DNA of 64,000 nucleotides from Fen-671 sp963794745 (GCA_963794745.1 CAWCEZ010000011.1:186001-250000), one strand, 5' to 3'. Shown: positions 1-8,405, counted from the first letter of the stretch. Made by a program: numbers and translations. Notes: generated from the letters alone by a model not told the origin.

Positions 1-1218
1 CCTCAGCGGCGCGAGGTACCGAGCGTTCACGACCTGCACCGGGTCGACGAAATGCTCATGCAGATGGTCGACAAACTCGATCCAGCGTTCATCGGTGCTC
101 CCGCTGACCGCCACAAAGTCGAACATAGACAAGTGTTGCACTATCTCACACAAGCCCACTCCCCCGGCGTGAGGGCAGACCCGCACCCCGAATTTCGCGG
201 CCAGGAGGAGGATGGCCAGGTTCTCGTTGACCCCGGCGACCCTGCAGGCATCGATCTGGCAAACGTCGATCGCCCTGCTCGCCAGCAGCTGCTTGAACAT
301 CACCCGGTTGGCGACGTGCTCACCGGTCGCTACCTGGACCGGTGCCACCGCACGCGAGATCGCAACGTGACCAAGGATGTCGTCTGGGCTGGTGGGTTCT
401 TCGACCCAGTTCAGGCCGAACTGGGACAAGCGGCCAACGTTGGCGATGGCGTCGGCGACATCCCAGCGTTGGTTTGCGTCCACCGACAGCTTGATGTCCG
501 GGCCGACAGCGTCACGCACAAGCTTGAGCCGCCTCACGTCGTCGTCGATGTCGGCGCCCACCTTCAGCTTGATATGGGTGAAACCGTCGGCAAGCGCCTC
601 CCGCACAAGAGCGAGGACCTTGTCGTCTGAGTACCCGAGCCAGCCAGCAGAGGTCGTGTAGGCCGGGTAGCCCTCGCTCAGAAGCCGTTGTTCGCGTTCG
701 TGTTTCCCGCGCGACGCTCGCGTCAGCAGGTCGAGGGCTTCTTCTGCCGTGAGCACATCGGTGAGGTGACGGAATTCGATCAGCCCGACGATCTCGGCAG
801 GAGTGAGGTCCGCGAGGACCTTCCAAAGTGGCTTGCCCTGCCTCTTTGCGTAAAGGTCCCACGCGGCGTTGACAACTGCGCCGATGCCCATGTGCATGAC
901 GCCTTTTTCCGGCCCGAGCCACCGCAACTGGCTGTCGTGCGTGAGGCGACGCCAGAACCCGCCCATATCGGAAAAGACTTCCTCGACGTCCAACCCGAAG
1001 ACAAGGTGCTCGACGGCGCGGATCGCCGCCACAGCCACCTCGTTGCCTCGCCCGATCGTGAAGACGAAGCCGTACCCGGATTCCCCCGTTGAGGTGCGCA
1101 GGGCCACGTAGGCAGCCGAATAGTCCGGATCGGGGTTCATCGCATCCGATCCGTCCAGCGTCTGCGAGGTCGGGAACCGAACGTCGCTCACCTCGAAATG
1201 GTCGAACCTTTCAGTCAT
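1..1218 (-). CDS. fucD: L-fuconate dehydratase (enolase superfamily), 3' end beyond window
   Basis: This gene reads leftward from an ATG at 1218 and is still open at base 1, giving 406 residues; the family is about 430, so only a short C-terminal piece is missing. It matches the enolase superfamily, L-fuconate dehydratase branch, which converts L-fuconate to 2-keto-3-deoxy-L-fuconate in cytoplasmic sugar catabolism. Visible catalytic and metal-binding residues are the KLK motif at 217-219, Asp247 in VDAN, Glu273 and Glu274 in WVEEP, Glu300 in ATGE, His350 in PHAGG and Glu381 near the end. The stretch around 374-392 (STDERWIEFVDHLHEH) is typical of FucD rather than other mandelate-racemase-like enzymes. 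It is divergent from a GntR/FCD regulator, a common arrangement for sugar-acid catabolism genes. Exact substrate is inferred. Confidence 0.88.
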   Translation of the reverse strand, partial: MTERFDHFEVSDVRFPTSQTLDGSDAMNPDPDYSAAYVALRTSTGESGYGFVFTIGRGNEVAVAAIRAVEHLVFGLDVEEVFSDMGGFWRRLTHDSQLRWLGPEKGVMHMGIGAVVNAAWDLYAKRQGKPLWKVLADLTPAEIVGLIEFRHLTDVLTAEEALDLLTRASRGKHEREQRLLSEGYPAYTTSAGWLGYSDDKVLALVREALADGFTHIKLKVGADIDDDVRRLKLVRDAVGPDIKLSVDANQRWDVADAIANVGRLSQFGLNWVEEPTSPDDILGHVAISRAVAPVQVATGEHVANRVMFKQLLASRAIDVCQIDACRVAGVNENLAILLLAAKFGVRVCPHAGGVGLCEIVQHLSMFDFVAVSGSTDERWIEFVDHLHEHFVDPVQVVNARYLAPLR

Positions 1219-1403
1219 GGCCCAGCTCGGTCATTGTCTCCCAATCATCCGATGTCTACGCAGTTTTGCGCCCAGGCCAACCCGTGTCAAGTACCCCACG
1301 CGTGGCGGGCCATGAGTTCCGACGGCTCCTTTTCCGGGGGTCTTGTGACATACTCGCTTCGGGACTAGTCATCCGACGATTGCACGTGCAGGGAGGGGAG
1401 CCC
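1219..1403. promoter_or_regulatory. divergent promoter region between fucD and GntR regulator
   Basis: This 185-base gap separates two genes reading away from each other, so it must carry both promoters. Two near-identical copies of TCATCCGAY are seen, at 1245-1253 and 1369-1377; they could be operator half-sites for the adjacent FCD regulator, but this is inference. A purine-rich ribosome binding site (GGGAGGGGAG, 1391-1400) precedes the regulator start. Confidence 0.35.
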
Positions 1404-2087
1404 ATGGTGGCGGTAACCGACAAAGCCATCGAAAAGCTCAAGGTCATGATCAGTTCGGGCGAGCTGCGCCCTGGCCAGCGGCTCCCGCGTGAGCCCGACC
1501 TGGCCGCCAGCCTCGGGTTGTCGCGCAGCTCGCTCAGAGAGGCGGTGCGCGCCCTTTCGCTGGTGCGGATCCTCGACGTACGCCAGGGCGACGGCACCTA
1601 TGTTTCGGACCTGTCTGCGGAGTCGCTCGTCGACACCCTCAGCTTCATCGTCGAGTTCCAACACGACTCGTCGGTGCTCGAACTGCTCGAGGTACGCAGG
1701 ATCCTCGAACCAGCTGCATGCGCACGCGCCGCCAGAGAGATCACTAAAGATGCGTTGGCCGAGCTCGAAAAAATTCTCGGGCTCGTGACGATCCAATCTC
1801 CGATCGTGGAGCTGGTTGCGGCGGACGTGCAATTTCACGCCGCGATCGCGTCCGCCTCGGGCAACTCGGTGCTCGCTTCGTTGATCGACAGCCTCTCCGG
1901 CTCGACCCAGCGGGCCCGGGAGTGGCGGGGCATCACCCAGGAGGGCTCGGGCGCCAGGACCCTTTACGAGCACCAGGCGATATTCGAGGCGATCCGCTCC
2001 GGCGACGCCCAACTGGCGAGCATGTGGTCAACGATCCATATCGCCGGGGTCGAGGACTGGCTGCGCCGCACGCTCGACACCAGGTAG
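1404..2087 (+). CDS. GntR-family transcriptional regulator, FadR/FCD subfamily
   Basis: The protein is 227 residues from the ATG at 1404, chosen because a strong ribosome binding site lies 4-13 bases upstream and because the winged helix starts immediately; a longer upstream open frame has no family similarity. Residues about 5-70 form the GntR winged helix-turn-helix (LGLSRSSLREAVRALS is the recognition region, and GDGTYV ends the wing). Residues about 90-220 are the all-helical FCD ligand-binding domain, with ELLEVRRILEP at its start. Members bind a sugar acid or fatty acyl ligand and repress neighbouring catabolic genes. Because it faces the L-fuconate dehydratase gene, control of that gene is the likely role; the ligand is not shown by the sequence. 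Confidence 0.88.
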   Translation: MVAVTDKAIEKLKVMISSGELRPGQRLPREPDLAASLGLSRSSLREAVRALSLVRILDVRQGDGTYVSDLSAESLVDTLSFIVEFQHDSSVLELLEVRRILEPAACARAAREITKDALAELEKILGLVTIQSPIVELVAADVQFHAAIASASGNSVLASLIDSLSGSTQRAREWRGITQEGSGARTLYEHQAIFEAIRSGDAQLASMWSTIHIAGVEDWLRRTLDTR

Positions 2088-2100
2088 CGTTCGTTGGGTT

Positions 2101-2883
2101 ATGGGCAGGCTGGACCAGGTTGACCTCACGCTCAAGCTGTCGCGGGTAGAGAGCGAAAAGCGGCTGCTCGCTCTGCAGCACCGGCTCCTTCACCTTCGCC
2201 TCATCGCCGGCGGGCTGATCGGCGACGGCCGGCTCGGCCCGGCGTTGGCTGTCGTGTTCGAGGGGTGGGACGCCGCAGGCAAAGGGGGGGCGATCAAGCG
2301 CCTCGTGTCCGGGCTCGACCCCCGTCACGTCCGCGTCGAGTCCTACGCGGCCCCGACCCCTCGCGAAAAACGCCACCATTTCCTCTGGCGCTTCACCCCT
2401 AACCTGCCCGGCAACGGGGGCATGGCCGTCTTCGACCGCTCCTGGTATGGCCGGGTGCTCGTCGAGCGCGTCGAGGGCTTCGCCACCAAGACCGAATGGA
2501 AGCGTGCGTACGGCGAGATCTCGGGTTTCGAAAAGAGCCTCGTTGCTGAAGGCATGACCCTGGTCAAATTCTGGCTCCACATCTCCGACAGCGAACAGCT
2601 GGCGCGCTTTGAACGACGGCGTGACGACCCGCTCCGGAGCTGGAAGCTGACCGACGAGGACTGGCGCAACCGGGACAAGCGCCCGGCTTATGTCCAGGCG
2701 GTGGAGGAAATGCTCGAGCGCACCGATCAGGCCACAGCCCCCTGGGAACTGGTGCCGGCCGAGAACAAGAACTATGCCCGCGTGAGGGTCCTCGAGGTGG
2801 TGATAAAGCGCCTCGAGAAGGGCCTCACCCGCTTCGGCATCGAGGTGCCACCGTCTACGGGCGCCGACTTTGGAGCGGACTGA
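2101..2883 (+). CDS. polyphosphate kinase 2 family protein
   Basis: This 260-residue protein belongs to the PPK2 family, which transfers phosphate between inorganic polyphosphate and nucleotides. The Walker A loop GWDAAGKGG lies at residues 55-63 and a Walker B-type strand followed by the lid motif FDRSWYGRVL at about 111-120. Downstream are the basic lid residues and the conserved W-KLTDEDW stretch. Length fits a single-domain PPK2. It starts 13 bases after the regulator stop and could be cotranscribed with it, although no functional link to fuconate is evident. Whether it prefers NMP, NDP or acts in the polyphosphate-forming direction cannot be told from these motifs. Confidence 0.88.
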   Translation: MGRLDQVDLTLKLSRVESEKRLLALQHRLLHLRLIAGGLIGDGRLGPALAVVFEGWDAAGKGGAIKRLVSGLDPRHVRVESYAAPTPREKRHHFLWRFTPNLPGNGGMAVFDRSWYGRVLVERVEGFATKTEWKRAYGEISGFEKSLVAEGMTLVKFWLHISDSEQLARFERRRDDPLRSWKLTDEDWRNRDKRPAYVQAVEEMLERTDQATAPWELVPAENKNYARVRVLEVVIKRLEKGLTRFGIEVPPSTGADFGAD

Positions 2884-2892
2884 CCCTCCGCT

Positions 2893-3575
2893 CTATCTCT
2901 TACGCTCGGCGGACCGCCACAGGTACCAGCTCGCCACGGACCGGTAGGGCGCCCAAATCCTGCCGTGCTCCAACAGTTCCTGCGGGCTAGGTAGCTCCGC
3001 CAGTCCGAAGGCGAGCTGAAACCCCCGCCGGAGGCCCTGGTCCCCACCTGAGAGCACGTCTGCGCGGCCCAGGCTGAAGATCAGGAACATCTCGGCCGTC
3101 CAGCGCCCGACCCCACGCACCTGGCCCAACGCCGCGATGACGGCCTCGTCGTCCATCGCTGCCAGGTCCGCCATGGGCGGCAGCGTGCCGTTCAATACAC
3201 GCTCTGCCATATCCCTAAGCGAGCGCTCTTTGGCAGCCGACATACCGACCGCCCGGAGCGCCCCCACTGGGCTGGCAAGGACCACCTCCGGCGCCGGGCA
3301 TTGCACGTCGCCTGCGCCAGCTACGGGGGTCGCGCTGGAGAGTGAGCCGAGCGCGCAGAAACGGGCAAATATTGCCGCAGCTGCTTTGCCACTGAGCTGC
3401 TGGTAAATGACCGCGCGTGCCAAGGCGGCGAAGGCATCGTCGCCAAGGCGGAGCTCCAGGGTGCAGGGCCGACGGCGGCGATCAGTTCGCCGAGAACGGG
3501 GTCGGCGGTACGCAGGTAGCGCACCGCAGCATCGAGACGTGGCTCGGCGCCGCTATGTTTTGCGGCGCCGGCCAC
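2893..3575 (-). CDS. AlkA-type DNA-3-methyladenine glycosylase, frameshifted
   Basis: A base-excision repair glycosylase that removes alkylated bases from DNA. The gene appears to start at a GTG at 3575, two bases after the upstream ogt stop. The first about 37 codons (containing LDAAVRYLRTADPVLGELI) are in one frame, and the rest (from CTLELRLGDDAF, then VIYQQLSGKAA) in another. One base is missing near 3460-3466, within GGCCCTGCACC. The helix-hairpin-helix GQVRGVGRWTAEMFL and the following catalytic-type Asp in SGGDQGLRRG are intact. The reconstructed protein is about 227 residues, normal for short AlkA homologues without the N-terminal Ada domain. Sequencing error or a true null mutation are both possible. 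Confidence 0.8.
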
Positions 3576-3577
3576 CG

Positions 3578-4101
3578 TTACTGCCAGCCCTCGATGGCCA
3601 GCAGTCGCTCCTTGGTCGAGAGCCCCCCGTGCGCCGAGAAACCGCCGAGCCTGCCGCCGGACGCGAGCACCCTGTGGCATGGGACGACAACGGGGAACGG
3701 GTTGCGCCCGAGGGCCTGGCCAACGGCACGAGCCGCCCGCGGCGCCCCCATACGCCGGGCGACCTCGCCATAGCTGAGCGTGCCGCCAGCTGGGATGGCC
3801 CGGGCAACCTCGTAGACCCTCTGGTGAAATTGGGGCAGGCCTTCCATGTCAAGGCGTACCCAGCCAAGGTCAAGCTCCTCGCCGCTCAGCTGGCCGACGA
3901 CAGCTTCGATGACGCGCCGGACCTCTGGCGGCGGCACTGTCTCGCTCGCGCCTTGGGCACGCAAGCGCACCCGCTCACGCGTCTCGTCCGCCGTTTCCTC
4001 CGGTAGCCCGAGCGCCCGGATGCCTCCGGGCCCCAGGCGATAGCGCAACAGCCGATCGGGGTGCCGAAGAGCGCGAAGCCCTCCTCGTTTGCGCTAACCA
4101 T
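3578..4101 (-). CDS. ogt: methylated-DNA-protein cysteine methyltransferase, frameshifted
   Basis: Ogt-type repair protein that takes the alkyl group from O6-alkylguanine onto its own cysteine. The active-site motif PCHRV is present with the GRLGGFSAHGG region after it and the DNA-binding helix (LSYGEVARRMGAPRAARAVG) before it. The ATG at 4101 directly abuts the stop of the upstream methyltransferase gene. The first about 25 codons (MVSANEEGFALFGTPIG) lie in one frame and the rest in another; one base seems to be missing in a GGGGCCCGG run near 4030. Spacing to the downstream alkA-like gene is two bases, so this is an alkylation-repair operon. The chemistry is not in doubt; whether the frame break is real is open. 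Confidence 0.85.
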
Positions 4102-4947
4102 CTACGTCCCCTCCGCTGCTTCTGCAAGGAGAAGGCCGACGGACCGCCGCCTCAACTGGAGAGCCTCGTCGTCATCTTCGTCGTCATCTCCATCGTTATC
4201 TCCTTCGGAGTGCCTGACGGCGGCCTCGATGTCGGCGACCTCACGCCATCCGGTGCCAGCGAGGAGCTCGATCGCCTCGGCGAGTTCCAGAGTCAACCGG
4301 GCGGGCTCCCCGACTGCGGCGACGGATTCCCGGAACCTGGAGCGCGCCTCGACGTCGTGGGCCTCGCTGTCAATTGACATGCTGATCGCCAGGCGGCTGC
4401 CGGGGCCAGCGGCCTGACGGAACTCGCGCAGGGCCCGTTCCAGAGTTTCGCGCTCTAGGTAAACCGCGATCCCCTCCAGCAAGAACAGGCATGGGCTGGA
4501 CGGGCTCAAGCCTGCGGTGAGCAAACGTGCCGTAACGGGGTCGGAGGCAAAATCTGCTTCGACAAAGCGAACATTGCCCGTAGCGATCTGCAGCCGGCGC
4601 AGTCGGGCAACCTTGTCCTGCTGAGTCGACGCAAGGTCAACTTCGAACCAGGTGACACCCGGTTTTGCGTACCTGAGCGCCCGGCCGTCATAACCAGCGG
4701 CCCCGATCACCACTTGGGTGAAACCTTGCTCGAGCGCGCCGACGACGACGCGGTCAAAAAACGCCGTGCGCCCGCGAAGGTAGTCGTGCATCCTCCCCGC
4801 GGACATGCCGTGCTGAGGCCAACCGGCCACATCTGTGGCGAGGGCCATGTCGGCGGCGGCGTCGCCGTAGCCCGTCGCTACGCGCTCGAAAGCAAGGCGG
4901 TGGGCGGCGACCCTTTGTGCCGTCTCGGACGGCCTGCCCTCGATCAT
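4102..4947 (-). CDS. SAM-dependent methyltransferase, leucine carboxyl methyltransferase-like (TIGR00027 type)
   Basis: The protein has 281 residues. The pattern QVVIGAAGYDGRALRY followed by TWFEVDLASTQQDK, FVEADF and LFLLEGIAVYL is that of actinobacterial LCMT-like class I methyltransferases, which are often annotated as TIGR00027. The natural substrate of this family is mostly unknown. The acidic run at about 249-261 (DNDGDDDEDDDE), encoded by repeated GAC/GAT/GAA-type codons, looks like a low-complexity expansion in a surface loop. The gene directly precedes ogt with no gap and alkA follows, so all three are probably one transcript. That context suggests, but does not prove, a role linked to methylation stress. 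Confidence 0.8.
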   Translation of the reverse strand: MIEGRPSETAQRVAAHRLAFERVATGYGDAAADMALATDVAGWPQHGMSAGRMHDYLRGRTAFFDRVVVGALEQGFTQVVIGAAGYDGRALRYAKPGVTWFEVDLASTQQDKVARLRRLQIATGNVRFVEADFASDPVTARLLTAGLSPSSPCLFLLEGIAVYLERETLERALREFRQAAGPGSRLAISMSIDSEAHDVEARSRFRESVAAVGEPARLTLELAEAIELLAGTGWREVADIEAAVRHSEGDNDGDDDEDDDEALQLRRRSVGLLLAEAAEGT

Positions 4948-5095
4948 GGCGCGCTCAAGCTTGCGGTCGTCATAACGGGCGCGTGCGGCTCGCTCGGCCC
5001 AAGCTTGCTCGTAAAAGTAACGCCGCAGATGATCCCGTAAAGGTACCCAGGGTCAAAACCTGTCACACGGGAGATGAACACGCACATCGCGGCTA

Positions 5096-5706
5096 TCAGC
5101 AGCACGAAGCAGGCCGGTCCCAAGGCGCATTGCGGGCGCGGGCCCACCAACCTGCTCCTCCCCGCAGCGCTCCTTGATCTTCGAGCCGTTCCAGCGCAAC
5201 CACCACCGCCGTGACGGGCAAGCCGCTGCGCTCCACGATCTCGTCGAGGCAGAGCGGGCGACCGGTAACCGCCGCGAGGACTTTGGCGTCGAGGGGGCTC
5301 GTAGGCTCAGCGCTGCGCGTTACCCGGTTGGGGGCTGCCCGTCACCGGGACGCCCGCAAGCCCCGTACCTCCTGCGTGAGCCGTCGCCGCACCACCTGTC
5401 CCGCTCCCATGAGCCTTCCGGCGCGGTGGTGCCTGGCTATCGAAGATGCCGAGGGCGTCAAGGACGTCCTGGGCACCGCGGACCGGCACAGCGCCCTCGT
5501 GCAACAACGTATTGGTACCGACGGAGGCTGGGCTCTGCACCGAACCGGGTACCGCGCCGACCTCTGTCCCACGCCGGACGGCAGCCTCCACCGTGTGCCA
5601 GGAACCCCCGCTCGCGTGGCACTCCACAACCACCACCATCTGCGCCAACCCGGCAATTACCCGGTTGCGGGACGGGAACCGCCACGCCTGGGCCGGCGAC
5701 CGGGAT
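5096..5706 (-). pseudogene. dprA: dprA 3' fragment fused to yifB front
   Basis: This is the C-terminal half of the DNA-processing protein A (single-strand DNA loader for RecA in natural transformation). Reading leftward from about 5700 it shows RFPSRNRVIAGLAQMVVVVE, GSWHTVEAAVRRG, AVPGSVQSPASVGTN and LLHEGAVPV, all diagnostic of the DprA Rossmann core. After a further frame change between about 5310 and 5400 comes the C-terminal winged helix (PLDAKVLAAVTGRPLCLDEIVE), ending at a TGA at 5096-5098. The N-terminal half of DprA, including the SAM-like region and first part of the Rossmann fold, is absent. Upstream sequence is yifB, out of frame, so no intact product can be made as the sequence stands. 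Confidence 0.85.
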
Positions 5707-6536
5707 GAGCGAAACGGCCGAGGCGCTGTGGTGAGGCGACCTGAACGGAGGGCGCAGTGAGAGCCCGCCGGCAGCAAGCTCGATGCCTGCCGCCGAGTGG
5801 ACCTTGGCAACCTCCAGCGCCTCATCGGGCGAAAGCGCCGGCAGCAACCCGGGCAGGCGGGTCGCAAGCATCGTCTTGCCGGAGCCGGCGGCCAACCATA
5901 AGGAGGTGGTGCCCGCCCGCTGCGGCAACCTCGAGCGCCTGGCGCCCGAAGGCCTGACCGCGGACTTCGGCGAGGTCGGGTGAGCGTGGCTCCTCGAACG
6001 CTGTGACGGGCGGTGGCAACTCGGGCCACCCCCTCCCAGTCCTCAGCACCTCCACGAGGGCCTTCAGGCTGGCTACCGTGCGGACCGTGGCCCGCCTCAC
6101 CAGACAGGCTTCGCGTGCGCACGCCGGCGGCACGACGATGTACGGCTCGGCAATGGCGGCCGCCAGCGGGAGGATGCCCGGGACGCGGCGCAAAGACCCG
6201 TCGAGGCCAAGCTCGCCGACGAAGGCCGAGCCTTCCAAGGCCCTTGGCGAGATCTGCCCGTCAGCGGCCAAAACGCCGAGCGCCATTGCCAGGTCCAGGC
6301 CTGAGCCGACCTTTCGCACCCCTGATGGAGCCAGGTTGACGGTCACCCGCTGCTGCGGCCACCTCAACCCGCTCGAAAGAACGGCCGCACCGCACCCGGT
6401 CCCGCGACTCCCGGCATGAGGCGTCGGGAAGCCCGACGACGCGGAAACCTGGCAACCCGTTGCTCGAGTGCACCTCTACCGAGACGGGATGGCCGTCGAC
6501 GCCTACGAGCGTTACTGAAGAGACCGTGGCCAACAT
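5700..6536 (-). pseudogene. yifB: yifB/comM 5' fragment (magnesium chelatase-like AAA ATPase)
   Basis: The start ATG at 6536 opens with MLATVSSVTLVGVDGHPVSV and PGFRVVGLPD, the standard N-terminus of the YifB/ComM family (hexameric helicase aiding branch migration in transformation). Three frame segments are needed: a one-base shift near 6390, another near 5890 where the Walker A loop is spoiled (GGHHLLMVG then GSGKTMLATRLPGLLPALS), and the out-of-frame join to dprA. The family motif PPFRSPHHSASAVSLI is reached at about 5705 and the sequence then changes abruptly to DprA. Missing are the Walker B, sensor and C-terminal parts. In related genomes yifB and dprA are consecutive, so the simplest event is one deletion, or assembly collapse, across both. 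Confidence 0.85.
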
Positions 6537-6739
6537 TTGGCACCCCCTGGAAGGCGTGGGACCGCACTTGCGGGAGAGGCCGGCTGCCGGCCACGAACAA
6601 ACCCGCAAGCTAACAGCCGCCAGTGACACTTATCTTTGGCTCGGGGCACCGGCTCGGCCCGCTGGCTCGGCCCGCCGCCTCGGCCGGGACCTGGATCAGG
6701 ACCGGAGCGGGAGCCCCTCGTAGTGGGTAACTTGTCGGC

Positions 6740-7039
6740 ATGGCTCGCCCTGCCCCCAGACGCCGAGGGCGCCGCCAAAAGCCCGAGCGTTCACCGCTCA
6801 AGTTGGAACAGCTCCAAGAGATCGCCGACCTGGCGGCCACGGGCGAGGCGCTCGGCCTCGACGTCCGGCGGATCCATCCCACTCAGGCGCGCAAGGCTTA
6901 CGTCTGCCCGGGCTGCCAGCAGGTCGTTGCCATAGGCACCGGCCACGTCGTGGTGGTGCCCCGCGACGCCCCTGACATGCGCCGCCACTGGCACACCTCC
7001 TGCTGGCTGATGAGGCAGCGTCGCCGACCGGGCAACTAG
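6740..7039 (+). CDS. small actinobacterial zinc-ribbon-like protein
   Basis: A 99-residue basic protein. After an Arg/Lys-rich N-terminus it shows KAYVCPGCQQ at about residues 52-61, GHVVVVP, and RRHWHTSCW at about 81-89. Two cysteines, one more cysteine and histidines in this arrangement suggest a single zinc site. Similar short proteins are widespread in actinobacteria and are usually annotated only as hypothetical or, misleadingly, as ATP/GTP-binding. It reads divergently from yifB with about 200 bases between starts. I know no tested function. The start ATG at 6740 is the first in frame; a basic N-terminal tail before the folded part is typical of the group. Confidence 0.7.
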   Translation: MARPAPRRRGRRQKPERSPLKLEQLQEIADLAATGEALGLDVRRIHPTQARKAYVCPGCQQVVAIGTGHVVVVPRDAPDMRRHWHTSCWLMRQRRRPGN

Positions 7040-7069
7040 CACCAAGCGGGCAACCGGCGATCAATCAGG

Positions 7070-7502
7070 CTAAAAAGCGCCCTCGATGACCGTCACCTCG
7101 CCGCCAAGCACGCTCACGACATCGAAACGTACGGGCCCACCCGGCCGCGAGCGCTGACCAGCACCACCAGCACGAGAGAGCTCGGCGAACCACGAGTGCG
7201 GCGAGCCGGCGGGCCCGGGCCTGCTTGCGCGGCCCGACGGCCTCTGCCGGCAGCCCGAACGCGCTCGAGGAACGAGCCTTCACCTCGCAGGACACGTGGA
7301 GACGGCCGAGCCGCAGGACGATGTCCAGCTCGCCGTCGCGCCACGACCAATTGCGTGCCAGGACTTCGTACCCGTGAGCCTCGTACCAGGCCACCGCGAG
7401 GCCCTCGCCCGTGTTACCAAGGGCCTTCCTTACAGATCCGCGAGCTTTGCCCGCAGCTTTCTCGCCAGCTTGGCCCGCAACAGTGCTCGTCACGGCGCCC
7501 AT
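7070..7502 (-). CDS. yraN: YraN/UPF0102 family nuclease-like protein, frameshifted
   Basis: YraN proteins have a Holliday-junction-resolvase-like endonuclease fold; their role is not settled. Here the segment from the ATG at 7502 carries the family signature: NTGEGLAVAWYEAHGYEVLARNW, then RDGELDIVLR and CEVKARSS, which contain the Glu/Asp/Glu-x-Lys nuclease residues. After about codon 104 the frame breaks: near 7190 one base seems extra, and the other frame continues with LWFAELSR and ends with VRFDVVSVLGGEVTVIEGAF, the family's usual C-terminus, stopping at 7070-7072. Corrected length is about 143 residues. It lies between DUF2469 and yifB, its standard place in actinobacterial genomes. Confidence 0.82.
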
Positions 7503-7511
7503 GGTCTCAGG

Positions 7512-7555
7512 GGCCTGTGACGGCAACGTCGACGGCCTGTGACGCAACCGTCGAC
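7512..7555. repeat. two 22-bp imperfect direct repeats
   Basis: Two consecutive copies of a unit beginning GGCCTGTGACG and ending GTCGAC are seen at 7512-7533 and 7534-7555, in the short spacer between DUF2469 and yraN. The unit is not a multiple of three. Function unknown; possibly slippage. Confidence 0.6.
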
Positions 7556-7574
7556 GGCCTCCGTCGGCGGCGGC

Positions 7575-7868
7575 TTAGATCTCTTTGTCCGGGAGCTCCT
7601 CGACGTTCACGTCTTTAAAAGTGACGACACGAACGCTCGAAACGAAGCGCGCCGGGCGGTACATGTCCCAAACCCAGGCATCGGCGAGCTTTACTTCGAA
7701 GTACGTGCGGGGAGCCTCGCCGTGCGCCTCCATCTGGACATCGTTCGCCAGGTAAAAGCGCCGCTCTGTCTCTACGACATAGCGGAACATGGGCAGGACT
7801 GCCCTGTACTCCTGAAAGAGCGCCAGCTCGATCTCGGTCTCATAACGCTCGAGGTCCTCAGCGCTCAT
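7575..7868 (-). CDS. DUF2469 family protein
   Basis: A 97-residue acidic protein that matches the actinobacterial DUF2469 family nearly end to end: MSAEDLERYETEIEL at the N-terminus, then FRYVVETERRFYLAN, YFEVKLADAWVWDMYRPARF and VTFKDVNVEEL at the C-terminus. The family is conserved with rplS, rnhB and yraN in actinobacteria but has no assigned function. It is a useful taxonomic marker here. Its position 102 bases after rplS, with no lepB or rnhB in between, is unusual for the block. The start ATG at 7868 follows a GGAGGAGT-type ribosome binding site on the minus strand. Confidence 0.9.
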   Translation of the reverse strand: MSAEDLERYETEIELALFQEYRAVLPMFRYVVETERRFYLANDVQMEAHGEAPRTYFEVKLADAWVWDMYRPARFVSSVRVVTFKDVNVEELPDKEI

Positions 7869-7970
7869 GAAAACTCCTCCCTGGCACTCGCCAAAAACAC
7901 CCTCATATCAGCATGGTACGGCCTGTTCGGCCCTCAGTTAATGCACCTTGCTATGAGCCGAGCCAGGTCG

Positions 7971-8405
7971 TCAGGGCTCTTCGGTTGGTGCTGCAACTAC
8001 TTCGGCCGGAGCAGCTACCGCGGCGGGAGAGTGGGCGCTTGGGCTGGCGTTACGCCCGTAAGAGCCGCGCTTCTCTTTGATCTTCGCCGCTTTGCCGATC
8101 CGGTCACGCAGGTAGTAGAGCTTGGCCCTGCGGACGTCGCCCAAGGTGACAACTTCGACTCGGGCGATCGAAGGCGAGTGGACCGGCCAGGTCCGCTCGA
8201 CACCCACGCCTGAGCTCACCTTGCGGACCGTGAAGGTCTCCCGGACCCCTGAGCCCTTGCGAGCTATCACGGCACCCTGGAACGCCTGTACGCGCTCGCG
8301 TGTGCCTTCCACCACTCGTACGTGCACCCTTATCGTGTCACCGGGGGAAAAGTCGGGGACATCGTCGCGCAGATTTTCACGGTCGATCAGATCGGTCGGG
8401 ACCAT
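7971..8405 (-). CDS. rplS: 50S ribosomal protein L19
   Basis: This is large-subunit protein L19, which sits at the 30S-50S interface. The 144-residue product contains the family core: RDDVPDFSPGDTIRVHVRVVEG, RVQAFQGAVIARKGSG, ETFTVRKVSSGVGVERTWP, and KLYYLRDRIGKAAKIKEKR. The last about 27 residues after GRNASPSAHS form an Ala/Pro/Glu-rich extension longer than in many bacteria but common in actinobacteria. The start ATG at 8405 lies inside the 3' end of trmD, overlapping by 29 bases, which points to coupled translation within the operon. Confidence 0.95.
   Translation of the reverse strand: MVPTDLIDRENLRDDVPDFSPGDTIRVHVRVVEGTRERVQAFQGAVIARKGSGVRETFTVRKVSSGVGVERTWPVHSPSIARVEVVTLGDVRRAKLYYLRDRIGKAAKIKEKRGSYGRNASPSAHSPAAVAAPAEVVAAPTEEP

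Noticed and set aside
1089..1403. N-terminal extension of the GntR regulator
   Set aside because: Overlaps the fucD start and lacks similarity; the winged helix begins right after ATG 1404.
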